From the NCBI RefSeq assembly GCF_022539665.2, contig NC_081332.1, forward strand, positions 6,414,303 to 6,478,302: a DNA stretch of 64,000 bases, given 5' to 3'. Numbering within the stretch: position 1 is the stretch's first letter; each line of letters begins with the position of its first letter. Under the pieces are notes generated by a model. The model saw nothing but the letters and a program-made list of their open reading frames with translations, ran no database searches and was not told where the DNA came from. The position numbers were made by a program, and so were the translations under genes. This document shows, in pieces, positions 48,442 to 59,826 of the stretch. The stretch comes from Daphnia carinata. Taxonomy: Eukaryota; Arthropoda; Branchiopoda; Diplostraca; Daphniidae.

Positions 48442-50893
48442 TTAGACGTCCTTATACTGAGACAAGGTAGACTGCAGATGATCAACAATCTAGAATGAAT
48501 ACGAAAAACAAACAAAAAACATTGATATAGTAGGAGTAGGGTGCCAATTCCAGCACAAGCTTGTAACCTTTTGGTAGTAGGCGATTTGTTCCTGAAGGAA
48601 GATTTTGGCTGCTGCATTATAATCGCGTACCCGTTCTTGATGAAAGTATGACATTTCTGCCAGAAGCGTGTAGGACACTACATCAGTTCGTTGTTGAGCA
48701 CGAATGACAACATTGCTTTCAGTTTTGCCTTCCGCTGCAGAGCGCTCCAGTTCACGTCGTTTTTGCAGAGCTCCCTAAAACATACCACTTTATACTACAT
48801 TAATAAAAATTAAGCTAACGCTTAAGATTACCTTATGAACAGTGATGATGTCCGGGAACGAGGCAAGTAGACCACGATAATCGTGAAGTAAATCACCCAT
48901 TGGCTCAAAATCCAAACGTGGTTGGTCTTCGCAAAGAAGAGCAATTTGATCATATGTATCGGCAGTATGGGCCAACGCCCTGGTTAGTGGGGCCGTCTCT
49001 AGCAATTCCATTGCCGAACTTAGCGTTCTATACAAGAATGCGATTAATAAACAAAACAGCCAGCATGATTGCAGCTGATTGTTGGAAACGTACCTAAACG
49101 ACTGCCCAATGCGTTGATAGTCACGTTTGTATGGGCCTTGTTGTCGTTTGACTTGTTCAGCAAAGTTACTTTGCATCGTGCGGACAGCAGTATCAAACGA
49201 TTGTACGAAACGACCAAACGCTTCGGTTTGGGAATCTCTGATAATTTGCCAGAAGGTAAGAAAAACACGATGAGGCAAACAATCAATGAAATCAGGAAAG
49301 AGACTTACAGTTGTAGGGGGTCTAGAGCTTTTTCTGGAACTTGAACCACGCTAAAGATTGCCGCGCCAATTACTTCATCTTTTTCAGCTTTCCGCTTTCC
49401 AGTTTTCCATCGTTTGGCATCTGTGCATGTTAGAAAATGCAGCCAGACGTCCGAGCGTGACAGAACTGGGTGGTTACTTACACGACTAACGAATGACTGT
49501 AACTGAAGGCGCCTGCGTTCGATGAACTGCTCTTCATACCGACCTAATATGCAAAGCAAAGTTTTGTACATTTATTGAAACTATTAAAGCTATCGAATAC
49601 AAACCTGAGATTTGCTTATCGGGTAGCGGAGGAATTGGAATGATGCAAAATTTTTCCACCAGTCGTTCGTGAAGCCAATCGAAATGTTTGTAGCGCCGCG
49701 AAACTTGGATGTTGTTTATTGATGGTGTCAGTTGATAAGCTATGAAACTTTTCAAACCTGTGCCAAAAGAAACTTCAGAAATTTTGCCCACCGACCATAC
49801 AACTTTATTCCTACCTTTCAACTTGGACTCTTTCTTAGGCGAGGCTACGACGCACGAGTATGGTTGTGGATTCGGAGCCCAAGTGATACCATAATTAGTT
49901 TCGATAATTTGAATATAATCGCTATCAGTGGCTGCCACTTTGCTAGCCCCCAAAATGTAGGCTTCTCCGCCAGTTTTTACGAAATGGGAGAACCGGTTCA
50001 AGTTTTTACGAACAGTTCCTTTGCCGTCACCCAATTTCAATCCCGCCAAGTTGACGTCAAGTGCACTACCAACGTCGCTATTGCTTCGTCCACCTGATGC
50101 AGCGTTTGCAGGATGACTGGCTTGATTAACTTCGGAAACGTCATCGTCCCAGTCATCGTCCCAGTCATCATCATACTAAAATTGCAATACCCATTTAGAT
50201 ATCAGTAAATATTTAGAGTGCAGTATAAAACTTCCATTATCAGCTACCTGTGATTGTTGTTGTTGAATTACTGGAGCTGTACTTTCCTCCACATAAATCT
50301 GTGGCAATGGAGGAGGGGGCATGGCAGGTGGTACATCATAAGTTTGTACTATAGCCTATTGTTGATAAGAACAGGCAAATTATCATTAGCTTGACAACTC
50401 ATTTGGTTTTCTAATTTGTTGAAATCACTCCATTAATTAGGCTACTTTCAAGGACCTTTACATATTTCAATAAATTAAAAGAGCTAATCTCTTATAAAAA
50501 TTTTCTTTTCTACTTTGAGAAGTCAATTGTTACGAGTGTAAGTGTAATAAATACCTCAACATATGCAGCAGGGAATATTCCACTAAGTCCACGTTGGTTA
50601 CTACCCTCCCACCATCCTTCTCCAACATCCTTACTTGTAACATTTAAAATCTCACCAGTGGTAATTGATAGTTCAGATGTGCCAGGCTGGCCATCAAAAT
50701 CGTAAAGGACGCGCGCCTGTAAATAAAAACGTTTCATATTCTTCCAAATGATTCCATTAAAACTGGGTTTGGTTAACAAATAGGCAACGGCAATTAAACG
50801 GTAAGGCATAAGAGTGAATAAACTACATTGCTTAAGGGTTTAAATTCACAAATACCAATAGAAATTTACAACAAACATTACCTGACCGGCCAT
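48442..50893 (-). CDS. SH3PX1: Sorting nexin of the SNX9/18/33 (SH3PX1) type
   Basis: Ten exons: 50893-50882, 50716-50555, 50355-50248, 50175-49815, 49757-49605, 49543-49309, 49237-49094, 49027-48832, 48774-48568, 48489-48442. GT-AG introns (57-199 bp), phases consistent, 541 residues. An SH3 domain at the very N-terminus (ARVLYDFDGQPGTSELS, GWWEG, GIFPAAYVE; about 5-60). A Pro/Gln-rich low-complexity linker contains YDDDWDDDWDDD (95-106), like the acidic DW motifs of SNX9 that bind AP-2 and clathrin. PX domain about 155-275, with phosphoinositide-binding RRYKHF (235-240). BAR domain about 285-541, with WKTGKRKAEKDEVIGA, GQSFRTLS and FPDIITVHKGAL. It should couple membrane curvature to dynamin and N-WASP/actin in endocytosis. 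The first coding exon encodes only MAGQ. It is divergent from AATF. Confidence 0.95.
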
Positions 50894-52080
50894 TTCAACG
50901 AAGAATACACCTGTCAGATCTGCTTATTAGGTTTCGCCCCCTTCAAAGCTGACAGGAATAAGTCGAATGAGTCAATTGGCTTGAAACTCAAACTGTATAT
51001 GTGTTGTGTGGCAACTGGTTTTACCGTATGTCAATCAGGGGACGGGGGTTTATGTGGGACCGGATATAACGTGTACTTTGAGCGTGGAACTTAGAACGTA
51101 AGACGTGGAAATCATTGTGGAAATAGGAAGAGTCGTCGACCGTGGAAATGGCCATTAGGAAGGTTACATAAATTACAAATGCGGTGATAATATTTTGTGT
51201 TTATTCAATTTGATTGCTAGAAGAGATTCAGTTAATGACAAATTCGCGGATTCTTCTTTCGCTTCGCTTCTGGAAATAAAAACTTTCCAGAAAGGCTAAA
51301 AAACTATGCGTTTGGGATTTCAGTTATTTTTCACGCTATCCTCCAATAAATCGTGGAGATAATGTGTTTGGCTTGACTCTTCGCAGCAGTGATTTTCGCG
51401 CCACACCGTTCCACTTTCCAAGTATGCGAATACATGGTTCAAATAAATTTTGTATTTTTTGGTAGCCACTAACCTTCGTCGTCAAGTGGCATCACATATT
51501 ACTACGTTCAACTAGTTTTTGTCTTACTTGAATTGATACCTGAAACCTAAAAATAAGCTAAGCACGTAACCAGCCTAACAAAGAACAAAATGGAAATTTT
51601 GCTTTAAGCCTTAGAGCAGTGTGTTGCTGAAACTTCGACACGTGCCATCAGAACCAGTAGTCAACGTACTATCGCACCAAAACATGTAAAATGCCTGCTT
51701 GGACTTGCGCGCTAGATAACGTAACACCCTGTAAGATGGTAATAAGTTGTCTAGCAGTAGAAGGCGCGTTTTCAAACATTGTACCATTCGAGCTGCTACC
51801 TTTCAAGTTGGCAGTGGCTAGACCCGATTTTCCCAGCAAAACTGGCCCAACTTATGCGGCTTTAGAATCGGATCGCGGTTCGATGAAGATGGACTATTAT
51901 GCGGTGATCTACGGGCTACCCGGGTATTAGTAAACCGGGGCCAATCGCGCTCACACTCGTTTTGTCAGAAAACAAAAGAAGAACGTATTCGTCTGCAATG
52001 ATTGAGTCAGAAAGATTGAAAACTTGAAACACGTGGTATGTTAACCGTGTGTAGAAATTTAGCCAGAATCTATTTCTATG
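50894..52080. other. Divergent promoter region between sorting nexin and AATF genes
   Basis: About 1.2 kb upstream of both genes. A plus-strand 79-codon ATG frame (51691-51930) ends about 150 bases before AATF; it has no recognised relatives and may be chance or an upstream ORF. A minus-strand 3' splice site near 51281, followed by a short frame and AATAAA (about 51200), could be a terminal exon of an unrecognised transcript. Confidence 0.45.
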
Positions 52081-54102
52081 ATGTCCCAAACTAAAGGCAA
52101 AACACTTAGTGAGAGGTTAGCTGAACTTGCTAATCCAACACCTCAGTTCGCAGACCCAGAAGATGAATTCAATGAAGGTAATTAACACTGAACAATTTAA
52201 TGGCAATTGATTTTATTTTACTTTACATTTTTATGTCATAGAAACAAAAGCAAGGTTAGATACCTTTGATGATCAGTATGAATTACAAACTACTACAAAG
52301 AAAACACTGAAGAACAAAACAAGCCTGCGCCATAAAAATGTTGGATTATTAGCAGTTACAGACAAAAGATATGCTGGAAAGCAAGTAAGCCGTAAAGAGC
52401 TTGAGTTTCAAGCAGAAGAAGATGAAAATGAAGGTTTTAGCTCTGAGCCATCCCTAGTATCTGGTGGTGAAAGTGAGGAAGATGATATCCTTGGATTTAA
52501 AGACAAATTCTTAAAAACAACAAACAACAAATCAAAAAAATTGAATCCTCATTCAGATGACGAAATGGATGATGAAAGTGCATTGGAATCCGACGTTGAT
52601 GACAGAAATTCTCTGAGCTCTGAACATGTTGAAGGAGAAGAAGATGAAAATGAGGACGAAGAAGATGGAGAAGAAGAAGAAGATGGAGAAGAAGAAGAAG
52701 ATGGAGAAGAAGAAGAAGATGAGGTTGGAAGTGTAGATGATAATGAGGAAGATGGAAGTGAAGTCAGTGTTCAGAAGATGTCGAAAAGTTCCCACGCAAC
52801 CGACATAAACAAAGGGAAATGCGTTCAAAATCAGCTCTCCCTATGGGATCATCTACTTGAGTGTCGCATAAAAATGCATAAAGGGATAAATTTGTGCAAT
52901 CAACTACCCCAGGGCCAAGTTTACAAACAGTTTACCAAAATAGCTGGAGAAAACCATTTTATGACAGCAGGTCAAGGGGCTCGGATAGCTATTAAAACAT
53001 TGTTGGACAACTGCCTTGAATTGCAGGTAAACAAAAATAGCTACCAACTCTATCCAAGTTAGACTTACCCAATGGAATTATGGATCTTTTCTCGCTTATC
53101 TAGGATCTCTTACTAAAATCTAACCCTCAGACGAAATCGTTAACTCAAGGAAAATCTGGAGAAAGGGAAAGGTAACTTTTTGCATTTACAATTCTCCATT
53201 AAATTAAACTAAAAATCCGGGCATGTTACAATTTCTCAAACAGTGACGAGGAAATCGCAAGCGATACTGGTGAAGAAGCTACAGATGGTGATGAAGAAAT
53301 TGAAGATGAAGGCCCTAAACGCAAAAGGCTAAAAATAGCTGGATATGAAGCTGAAATTGGAAAGCGGCATGATAACTTTCGTGGTTTTTGTCATCGTACA
53401 CTGAATATGTGGAACGAAAAAACAAAAATGGCAACGGGACGAACGGGTGCCGGAAGCAAAGCTGGATTCGGAGCTTTTGATCAATCAATTTTAAAACAAC
53501 TTGAAGGAATCCTTAGCGATAAACAGCGACTGATCAATCGTACGCGGATCAAAAGAGCCACTTACCGCGTACTTGGGTCTGTCCTTAAACCCTCTGTCCA
53601 GGAAATTGCCAACGATGGAAAAGAAGATGAATCTAAGGTAATCCAGTTGAAAGAAAAAATCTTTCCTTAAATAAGAAATAACTGAACATTTTTTATTAAG
53701 CATGAGGAACATCCAAGCAAGGATTATGAAGAATTTGATCCGGAAATTTATGACGATGACGATTTTTATCATCAGCTACTTCGCGAGTTGATTGAAAAGA
53801 AGACTGGTGAAGCAGGTTCCAATCAAATTGCTATTGGAAGGTTAGACTTCGTTCAAGCATGTTTCTTTATTTTGATTCTAAATATGCGATTTAAATACAG
53901 GCAATGGCTCGAAATTCAAAAATTACGGTCGAAAGCTAAACGAAAAGTAGATGCTAAAGCCAGCAAAGGACGAAGACTTCGATACCAAGTGCATCCTAAA
54001 CTTGTTTCTTTTATGGCGCCTTACCCTGAAACATCATGGAATGACGTTGCCAAGAATGAACTATTTGCTTCACTATTTGGGTCACAACCATTGGCTAGCT
54101 AA
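52081..54102 (+). CDS. Aatf: AATF/Che-1 (Traube), apoptosis-antagonizing transcription factor
   Basis: Six exons: 52081-52177, 52242-53026, 53104-53171, 53244-53637, 53701-53840, 53901-54102; 561 residues. Translation could also begin at the ATG three bases earlier, giving MM. The N-terminal half is highly acidic, including three exact GEEEED units. Conserved AATF blocks follow: [41 protein letters not shown]-type sequence, [70 protein letters not shown] and the final [29 protein letters not shown] acts in the nucleolus in early small-subunit processome assembly and pre-rRNA processing, and in RNA polymerase II-linked transcription and damage responses. No zinc finger or membrane segment is present. 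Confidence 0.94.
52664..52717 (+). repeat. 18-bp coding minisatellite, three copies
   Basis: GATGGAGAAGAAGAAGAA repeated three times exactly within AATF exon 2, encoding three DGEEEE units. Recent slippage is likely, so the copy number may vary between individuals. Confidence 0.85.
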
Positions 54103-54815
54103 TAATGTGGACCGATTCCAACCCATTCATTCTAAGACACTATATAAATTCTGAATGTGCGGCGTCAATTTTACGTTCAAGCTTGTCCGTGTAAATTTTC
54201 GTATAGGAAATTCTTCCGATTTAACATGAAGCAATCGTTGCTGTGCCAGGTGGTTAGAGTTCATCATTCGTACTTGTTCGAAACGACGTTTCATACCGTT
54301 ATGGCTTTACCAATGATAAATGATTTTGTTGTGGCAGTTGAATAACGAAAATTCGTCCATTTGTTGAAAACGGTTAGCGATCATGTTTGGATCATGTACG
54401 CAATCGCCACTTTAATATTGCGTTATTCATGCCATGGTTGGGTAATGCGGTTTGCAGATACACTGTTGACAGTGAATATCCATCATTTCATTATTAATCA
54501 AAAATTTTCAAACAGTTATCTGAAACATTGAGATCGCCTCTTCAATCTAAAAGTACAAAAGAAATAAGGAGCCATAGCGGTGACCTAAACTGAAATTTGT
54601 TCAACAGCATCTTGTCTTTTCTTGTTGTACAATTCATTTGATTTCCTCGATTCAATAGCAACCCAGGGCTGATCCCTATCGAGAACTTCCCGATCGCAGT
54701 GAGGGCCCCTAGTATTTTTTTTTTGTTTTTTTGTTTTTTTCGAATTTTAAAGTTCGCCACATCTGTTGCCGTTCGCGAATTAGATGTATATAATCTTATT
54801 TTGGTTGTAAACTAA
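54103..54815. other. Intergenic region after AATF
   Basis: About 0.7 kb with no gene. It should contain the AATF 3' UTR; no canonical AATAAA was found close to the stop. T tracts lie at 54714-54740. Confidence 0.5.
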
Positions 54816-55490
54816 GGTTGTCCGAACCATCATGAAGACTATATTCATAGTTGTGGACGTACTGGAAGAACAGGCAATAAAGGATTCGCTTACACTTTTA
54901 TCACCCCGGGTCAGCAGAGTACAGCAGGCGATATTATTAAAGCCATGGAACAATCGAACACACTAGTTCCAGCTGAACTACAACATCTTTGGGATCGATA
55001 CAAATCCAAACTTACTGCGGTAAATTAGACAAAAGTGAAACATTAGCCTTATTTTAATTATTCACGATTTCGTAGGAAGGAAAAACTGTCCCATCAGACG
55101 GGGGTGGATTTTCCGGAAAAGGATTCAAATTCGCTGAATCAGAAGCTATGATTGTATCAGAGAAGAAAAAGTTCCAGATAGCCGCTTTAGGTATTTTGTC
55201 GAAAATTTTTAGATTATTATTTCCGCTGATTAACAAAAAGTACTGTAACTATTTCTGCTTAGGCCTGCAAGATTCCGATGAAGAAGATATTGAAAATGAC
55301 TTGGACGAGCAAATTGAAACTTTGATGGCTGCCAAACTATTAGTGCGGGAAGTTCAAGCATCCACAATTGTCACCGGAGGCGGCGGTTCAGTTGCATCAA
55401 GCATTCCAAGCAAAACAGCTATCGACAAACTAGAATTACCGAAGCGGTTAGCCTCAAGAATGAACCTGGCTAAACAACCCATTGGACCAG
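54816..55490 (+). pseudogene. Orphan fragment of a DDX46/Prp5-type RNA helicase gene
   Basis: Three consecutive exon-like blocks, 54816-55019, 55076-55190 and 55263-about 55490, are joined by two intact GT-AG introns (56 and 72 bp). They encode the part of DDX46 that begins in helicase motif VI: CPNHHEDYIHSCGRTGRTG, then GFAYTFITP, AGDIIKAMEQS, FSGKGFKFAESEA, GLQDSDEEDIENDLDEQIE and LELPKRLASRMNLAKQPIGP. A TAA stops the frame directly before the first block, similarity ends abruptly after QPIGP, and no helicase domain 1 lies upstream. The usual HRxGRTGRxG of motif VI reads HSCGRTGRTG. Because introns are retained it is not a retrocopy; a partial segmental duplication is the simplest reading. 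The full gene is not in this window. Frames are intact, so it is either recent or constrained. Confidence 0.82.
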
Positions 55491-55652
55491 TTCTAACATT
55501 ATTGAGGATTATTGATTCATTCCTCTTTGGATCATTAATCCAAATTCAAGTTCCTGACCATGCTCCTTTTTGGTGCGTAGACCGAGGCCGAAGTTAGTTC
55601 CTCATACAATATAATAAAACGTATTTCCTGATGGACGCAAAGTACGAGAAAA

Positions 55653-55896
55653 GAAATGTGAAACTGAAGTAAACTGGGCAAGTTCGGTTTGCTTACCCAA
55701 TTCTTAGCAGAAGAAAGCCCCACCTGACCATTTACGCGAACCTTCGCACAGTCCTAATCATTTCTACTTTACTTATCATAGGTTGATAATTTCGAAGCAA
55801 TCGGGACTACAACCAGTATTCACGTCAAATTTACTTGTTTAGCGGGGGGTGGCGACTCCCTAAACCGACTTTCTTCCTACTTCAGTTTCACATATC
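55653..55896. repeat. Imperfect inverted repeat, arms about 38 bp
   Basis: The arm 55653-55690 (GAAATGTGAAACTGAAGTA...TTCGGTTT) is the reverse complement, with mismatches, of 55859-55896. The perfect core ATGTGAAACTGAAGTA is 16 bp. About 170 bp lie between the arms. It could be a fold-back or MITE-like remnant; no target-site duplication was identified. Confidence 0.55.
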
Positions 55897-56474
55897 TTTT
55901 TTTTTTCAATTGCCATGCTTACCTTGTCCCTCGTTTGTGCGGACCTTTATGTACTATAGAGGTTGCTGTTTGCAGCATGTATTCCCAAATGCCCACCGTA
56001 TGGCAGATGGTCCACAACTTACGTGGCACATTCACGACTTGAATTTTTCAGGACGTGACACCTCTATAGGGAGTGATCGACACCGCCTATTCCTACCACT
56101 CCAATGATAATAAGTCAGTAGCATCCCTTTAGTACACGAAATTAACTGCCCAAACCTCGCTGCTGCACGCTTTGCCATTTTTCCACCCATATTCGTTCAT
56201 TAATTTAAACCTGTGGACTAAATTCACAAAATAAACAATGAACTATGTGCTCTAGGTGAAGCTTGAAATAATGGAACAATTGTTTTTTTTTCTTTGAAGT
56301 CAAATCATACAAATAAAACGATTTGTGGCACAACAGTACAGTTTGCTATAGGGACCGTTTAAAGACGTTCTACCTTATTTCAGTATTGACCTATGTTATT
56401 CTATATTCTATGGAAAGATTTTGAAACAAACAAATTCTTACTTTTTTTGAAAAAATTTAGTTTTATTTTTTAAC

Positions 56475-56655
56475 TAGATGTCGTTGTAGTCCTTAGGGCC
56501 TTTAGTGGTCGTGTAAATAAAATTTAAGCCCGACTTTTTTTTTTTTCTTTTCAAGTTGAGCTTCTAACAGTCAAACTAGATGGTGTTGGTGTGCCTTTAG
56601 TGATTGTGTAAACAAAAATTTAAGCCCAACAAAATAAGCCCGACTTTTTTTTTTA
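56475..56655. repeat. Diverged direct duplication of about 75 bp
   Basis: Two copies, about 56475-56545 and 56577-56655, share CTAGATG..GTTG, CCTTTAGTG, TTGTGTAAA or GTCGTGTAAA, AAATTTAAGCCC and AAGCCCGAC, then a T tract. The second copy has a small internal insertion. Confidence 0.6.
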
Positions 56656-56980
56656 GTTTTTGGTGCGCTAGAGTAAAATATCGAAGTTATTCGACCAACT
56701 TTTTCAGCGACCTTTCTCAACAGACATGTTCAGGCATTACAGGGCACATTATCGCAAGTAGCCTAAAATCCGTTTTCGTTAGCTACCCAGTTAGCGGTAA
56801 GAACAACGCCTGGTAACGCATGACTTCGAATAAAGGTAAACCGTAGAATCGAAACTTTGTCGTAAATCTTTTAATCGAACGCGAGTCTTTTTTTTCAATC
56901 ATTATAAGCTATGCAATGCCTACACTTTCGTAAATTATTGTAGAAATTACAAGACAAATTTAAAACTTTTTTTAAATCAT

Positions 56981-56986
56981 TTTATT
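56981..56986 (-). promoter_or_regulatory. poly(A) signal of the repeat protein gene
   Basis: Minus-strand AATAAA, about 50 bases past the stop codon at 57033. Confidence 0.65.
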
Positions 56987-57032
56987 TTAGATTTCAAGTA
57001 CAAGCACATATGCAAGTTATAAGAGAAGCAAG

Positions 57033-58626
57033 CTAGTGTTTCTTTGTTGGCAAATTTTCTGGACTTGTTGGAAACCGCTTTATATTTGCATCCGCAATAC
57101 CCACCACCTGCTTCCTAAGACTTAACTTCGGGTCATTAGTACTTCCATTATTTGAGGTATGGGTGCTGCTGGAGGCTACACCAACAACGTTTTTCCCAAC
57201 AAGGTAAAGAGAATCACCAAAAACATCTGAAGCTGCGACGCCCTCCGCCACCCTGCCGATGTCGAGTTTAATGTCATTGGGGTCGTTAACGTTCTCGTTC
57301 TTGCTGTGGGAAGAAGCGATTCCTGTTATTTCTTGGTTAATATTCGCAAAGTTGTTGGGCTGGTTAGGGAAGTCGCTGAGATTTGCAGATGCAATCCTCA
57401 CCACTTGCTTTTGAAGGTTCGATTGTTGGTTTTTGGTCTTTACCTCACCTGAATTTTGGTTGTTGGAAAAGGCTGTGCCAATAGTCGTTTTCTCGACATC
57501 TAACCCGGTAGTATTGCTGTTATGAGGATGGAAGTAAACGCCTGAACTAGCTATTCCCGTGATATCCTTGCCAATATCGAGTTTGAATAGTTTAGCTTCA
57601 TCAGTAACCTGGTACTTGGTATTGGAAAGCCCAATTCCGTTCACCGTTTGTTGGATGTTTATATCGCTGATGTCGTCGCCACTAGACAAATCGATGTCGT
57701 TGATTTTAGAAGTAGTATTCATGGTGTTAGACTCATCAAGAACATCCGAAGCTGCAATCTCTTCCATTACCTTGTTCATGTCGAGTTTGAAGACGTGCTG
57801 CTTATGGATAGTTTGGTCTAGAGTGTTCACAAATCTTATTCCATTTACAGTCTTCAAGATGGATATTTCAGACAGTTCGTCTTCGCCAGACAAATCGATG
57901 GAATCTGGATATCCTCCTTGTCCACTGACTTGCCTTTTGATGTTGACTTTAAAAGTTGTGTTACGCGAACCGCTGATATCTGAAGAAGCAGCTCCAGTCA
58001 CAATCTTATCAATTACAATCTTGAGTGTTTTAGACTGGAGAATCATGAATTGGTTGTTCTGCGTTGCTCACCTGTCTTTCGATTTCCAACGTTAGGCTTT
58101 TGGTTTGATTATATGATTCGCCCAGGTTTGCATCACCGATTCCAGACATCGCACTGATGAAGTCCAAAATAAACCTGTTGATTTCCTCGAGTAAATCGTC
58201 AACCTCAACTGCTCCAGTGCCGGTAGAATACTTCTCCATGTCCAAATTATAAGTGTCGGCCACATCAGGATTGCCGGCGGAAGAAGTTACAAGTGACGGA
58301 ACGCCGCCATCGGCGTTGACGATATCGGGGTCTGGCAAAAGTACACTTTTACCATGCGGCTCTTGTCCGCTGATGGTGTCTTGTTTTGTTTTAGTTTTGG
58401 CCTCGTGAATTTCAGACGTGGTAAACGTAGTAATTGGATCTTCGAATACTATCCCAGTTGAGCTTTGTAGTTGGCCGATGATATCCGCAGTCGAAGGGCA
58501 CTTAAGATCAGTCAGGGACGGGCATTGCGGCCTTGTGACTACCATTACGATGACACCCACAATGCATCCAAGAGCAAAGAGCGTCAATACGGCTACGTAC
58601 AACCTTGCTTTACTGCATTTAACCAT
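57033..58626 (-). CDS. N-terminally anchored repeat protein, unknown function, with an internal frame break
   Basis: No family recognised. The frame from ATG 58626 encodes a short basic start, one hydrophobic segment (about residues 9-31, type II anchor or signal peptide) and a low-complexity ectodomain with N-glycosylation sites. It then runs into a stop near 58027. A second frame, open from 58046 to the stop at 57033, continues the protein. Both parts carry the same motif, roughly hydrophobic-x-hydrophobic-x-K-x-V-x-G-I-A-S-S (KLDIGKDITGIASS, LVGKNVVGVASSS, LRKQVVGIADAN), about ten copies, some grouped in units of about 65 residues beginning with IDLSxxD. The joint could be a 37-bp GT-AG intron (58033-58069), which is very short, or a one-base frameshift. 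A TATA box upstream and a poly(A) signal downstream suggest an expressed gene. It is divergent from RanBP1. Confidence 0.7.
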
Positions 58627-58671
58627 TTTCAATGTGGGCAAAGACGATAAATTTTCCTCCTGTAGCCATCG

Positions 58672-58679
58672 CTTTTATA
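58672..58679 (-). promoter_or_regulatory. TATA box of the repeat protein gene
   Basis: TATAAAAG on the minus strand, 46 bases upstream of the ATG at 58626, leaving room for a 5' UTR of about 15-20 bases. Confidence 0.65.
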
Positions 58680-59826
58680 CAAATAACGTGAAACTTGTGG
58701 GTCATTACAATGAATATGTAGGTATGTTTTGAGACTTTCTTCCATAATTCGTAATTTCATATTTTACTTTTGATCAAAATTAGGTGTATGCCTTATTTAC
58801 ACATACATTTCAATATGTTTAGTTTTAATTGAAATAACGAAACTTAAATTATCTTTTCCAGAAAAGAGGATTTCGCTGCGCTTGCGATGGATATGTAGAA
58901 AAATGATTTCCGTGCTATTCCGCCAATCATTCGGCAGAACGTCCAAATGGAAACCGTGAAAAAAGCAATGGTACCAAAACATTTTTCAAAACTGATAACA
59001 TATTTGTTTTCCTAAGAAATGCGATAAAAAATAGCGCCCTTCCTGAAAATGGTTAATGAATTCAAAGATTTCTGTTCGCGAAAAAACAAACTGAGCCGAA
59101 ACATTGTTCCGCGCAACTCTTGTTAATAGCATATCATCGGCAATTCTTGTTTTTTTGTTTTCTAGGATTTACATTTCTTGAGCATTAAAATAGCTAACAG
59201 AACAACAACGTGGGCTTGACGAAACTAATTTGTTCGTCCGTTTTCTACGGTTGTCTCAGAAATAATGTGTGTAAGTATTGTTTGGAGGGATAAGAAGGAT
59301 TGCACAGTCTATCGGCAATAAGATCCAGCTCAGATAGCACTTGGAACAATCTCACTTTGCTATTTAACTTTGAATTATAGTTGAGCACTGAAATTTTTAA
59401 GTACGGCATATTGCGCTGAGAGTCGATTTATATACTTTGCCAAATTCAGTTTTCGCTGAAAGTAAATCCTTTTTTTCCGGAAATATCAGTTAAGCTTCCT
59501 TTCCGGTCGTTGGCGGTTGATATCTTTTCTCAAAATCGTGTTTATAATTTTTAAATTGTCACAAATTTACAGATCGCGTTGTCGAATTCCCATCTTCCCA
59601 ATTCCCGAACATATTTATATTGTGGTACAACTGTAAATTCTCGTCGCATTAGCCATAGCGCTTCTCTTTGGACAATAAAGAAAAACGACAATTAGAAGCC
59701 TGAACTTTGGAAAATTCTAGTTGTATAGTAATTGTCTGAAACTCTTGTACTCGGTATTGGCAAATCCTCCATTGACGTAACAACTATTTTTTCATCCTTT
59801 TCCATTCTCGTAACATTTTATATAAA
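58680..59826. other. Divergent promoter region between repeat protein and RanBP1 genes
   Basis: About 1.15 kb, AT-rich, with no recognised gene. TATATAAA immediately precedes the RanBP1 start codon and is too close to be its TATA box. Confidence 0.5.

Larger units (their letters stand above)
55491..57032. other. Intergenic region after the helicase fragment
   Basis: About 1.5 kb with no recognised gene. It holds an imperfect inverted repeat (55653-55690 and 55859-55896), a 10-bp inverted repeat (CTATAGAGGT/ACCTCTATAG, near 55957 and 56061) and a diverged direct duplication at 56475-56655. The right end is the 3' flank of the minus-strand repeat protein gene. Confidence 0.55.

Noticed and set aside
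51201-51281. Minus-strand acceptor followed by a short frame and AATAAA
   Set aside because: No upstream exon could be joined with confidence; such acceptor-plus-stop patterns occur by chance in AT-rich DNA.
51691-51930. 79-codon frame just upstream of AATF
   Set aside because: Probably promoter sequence; no splice donor joins it to AATF in frame and no relatives are recognised.
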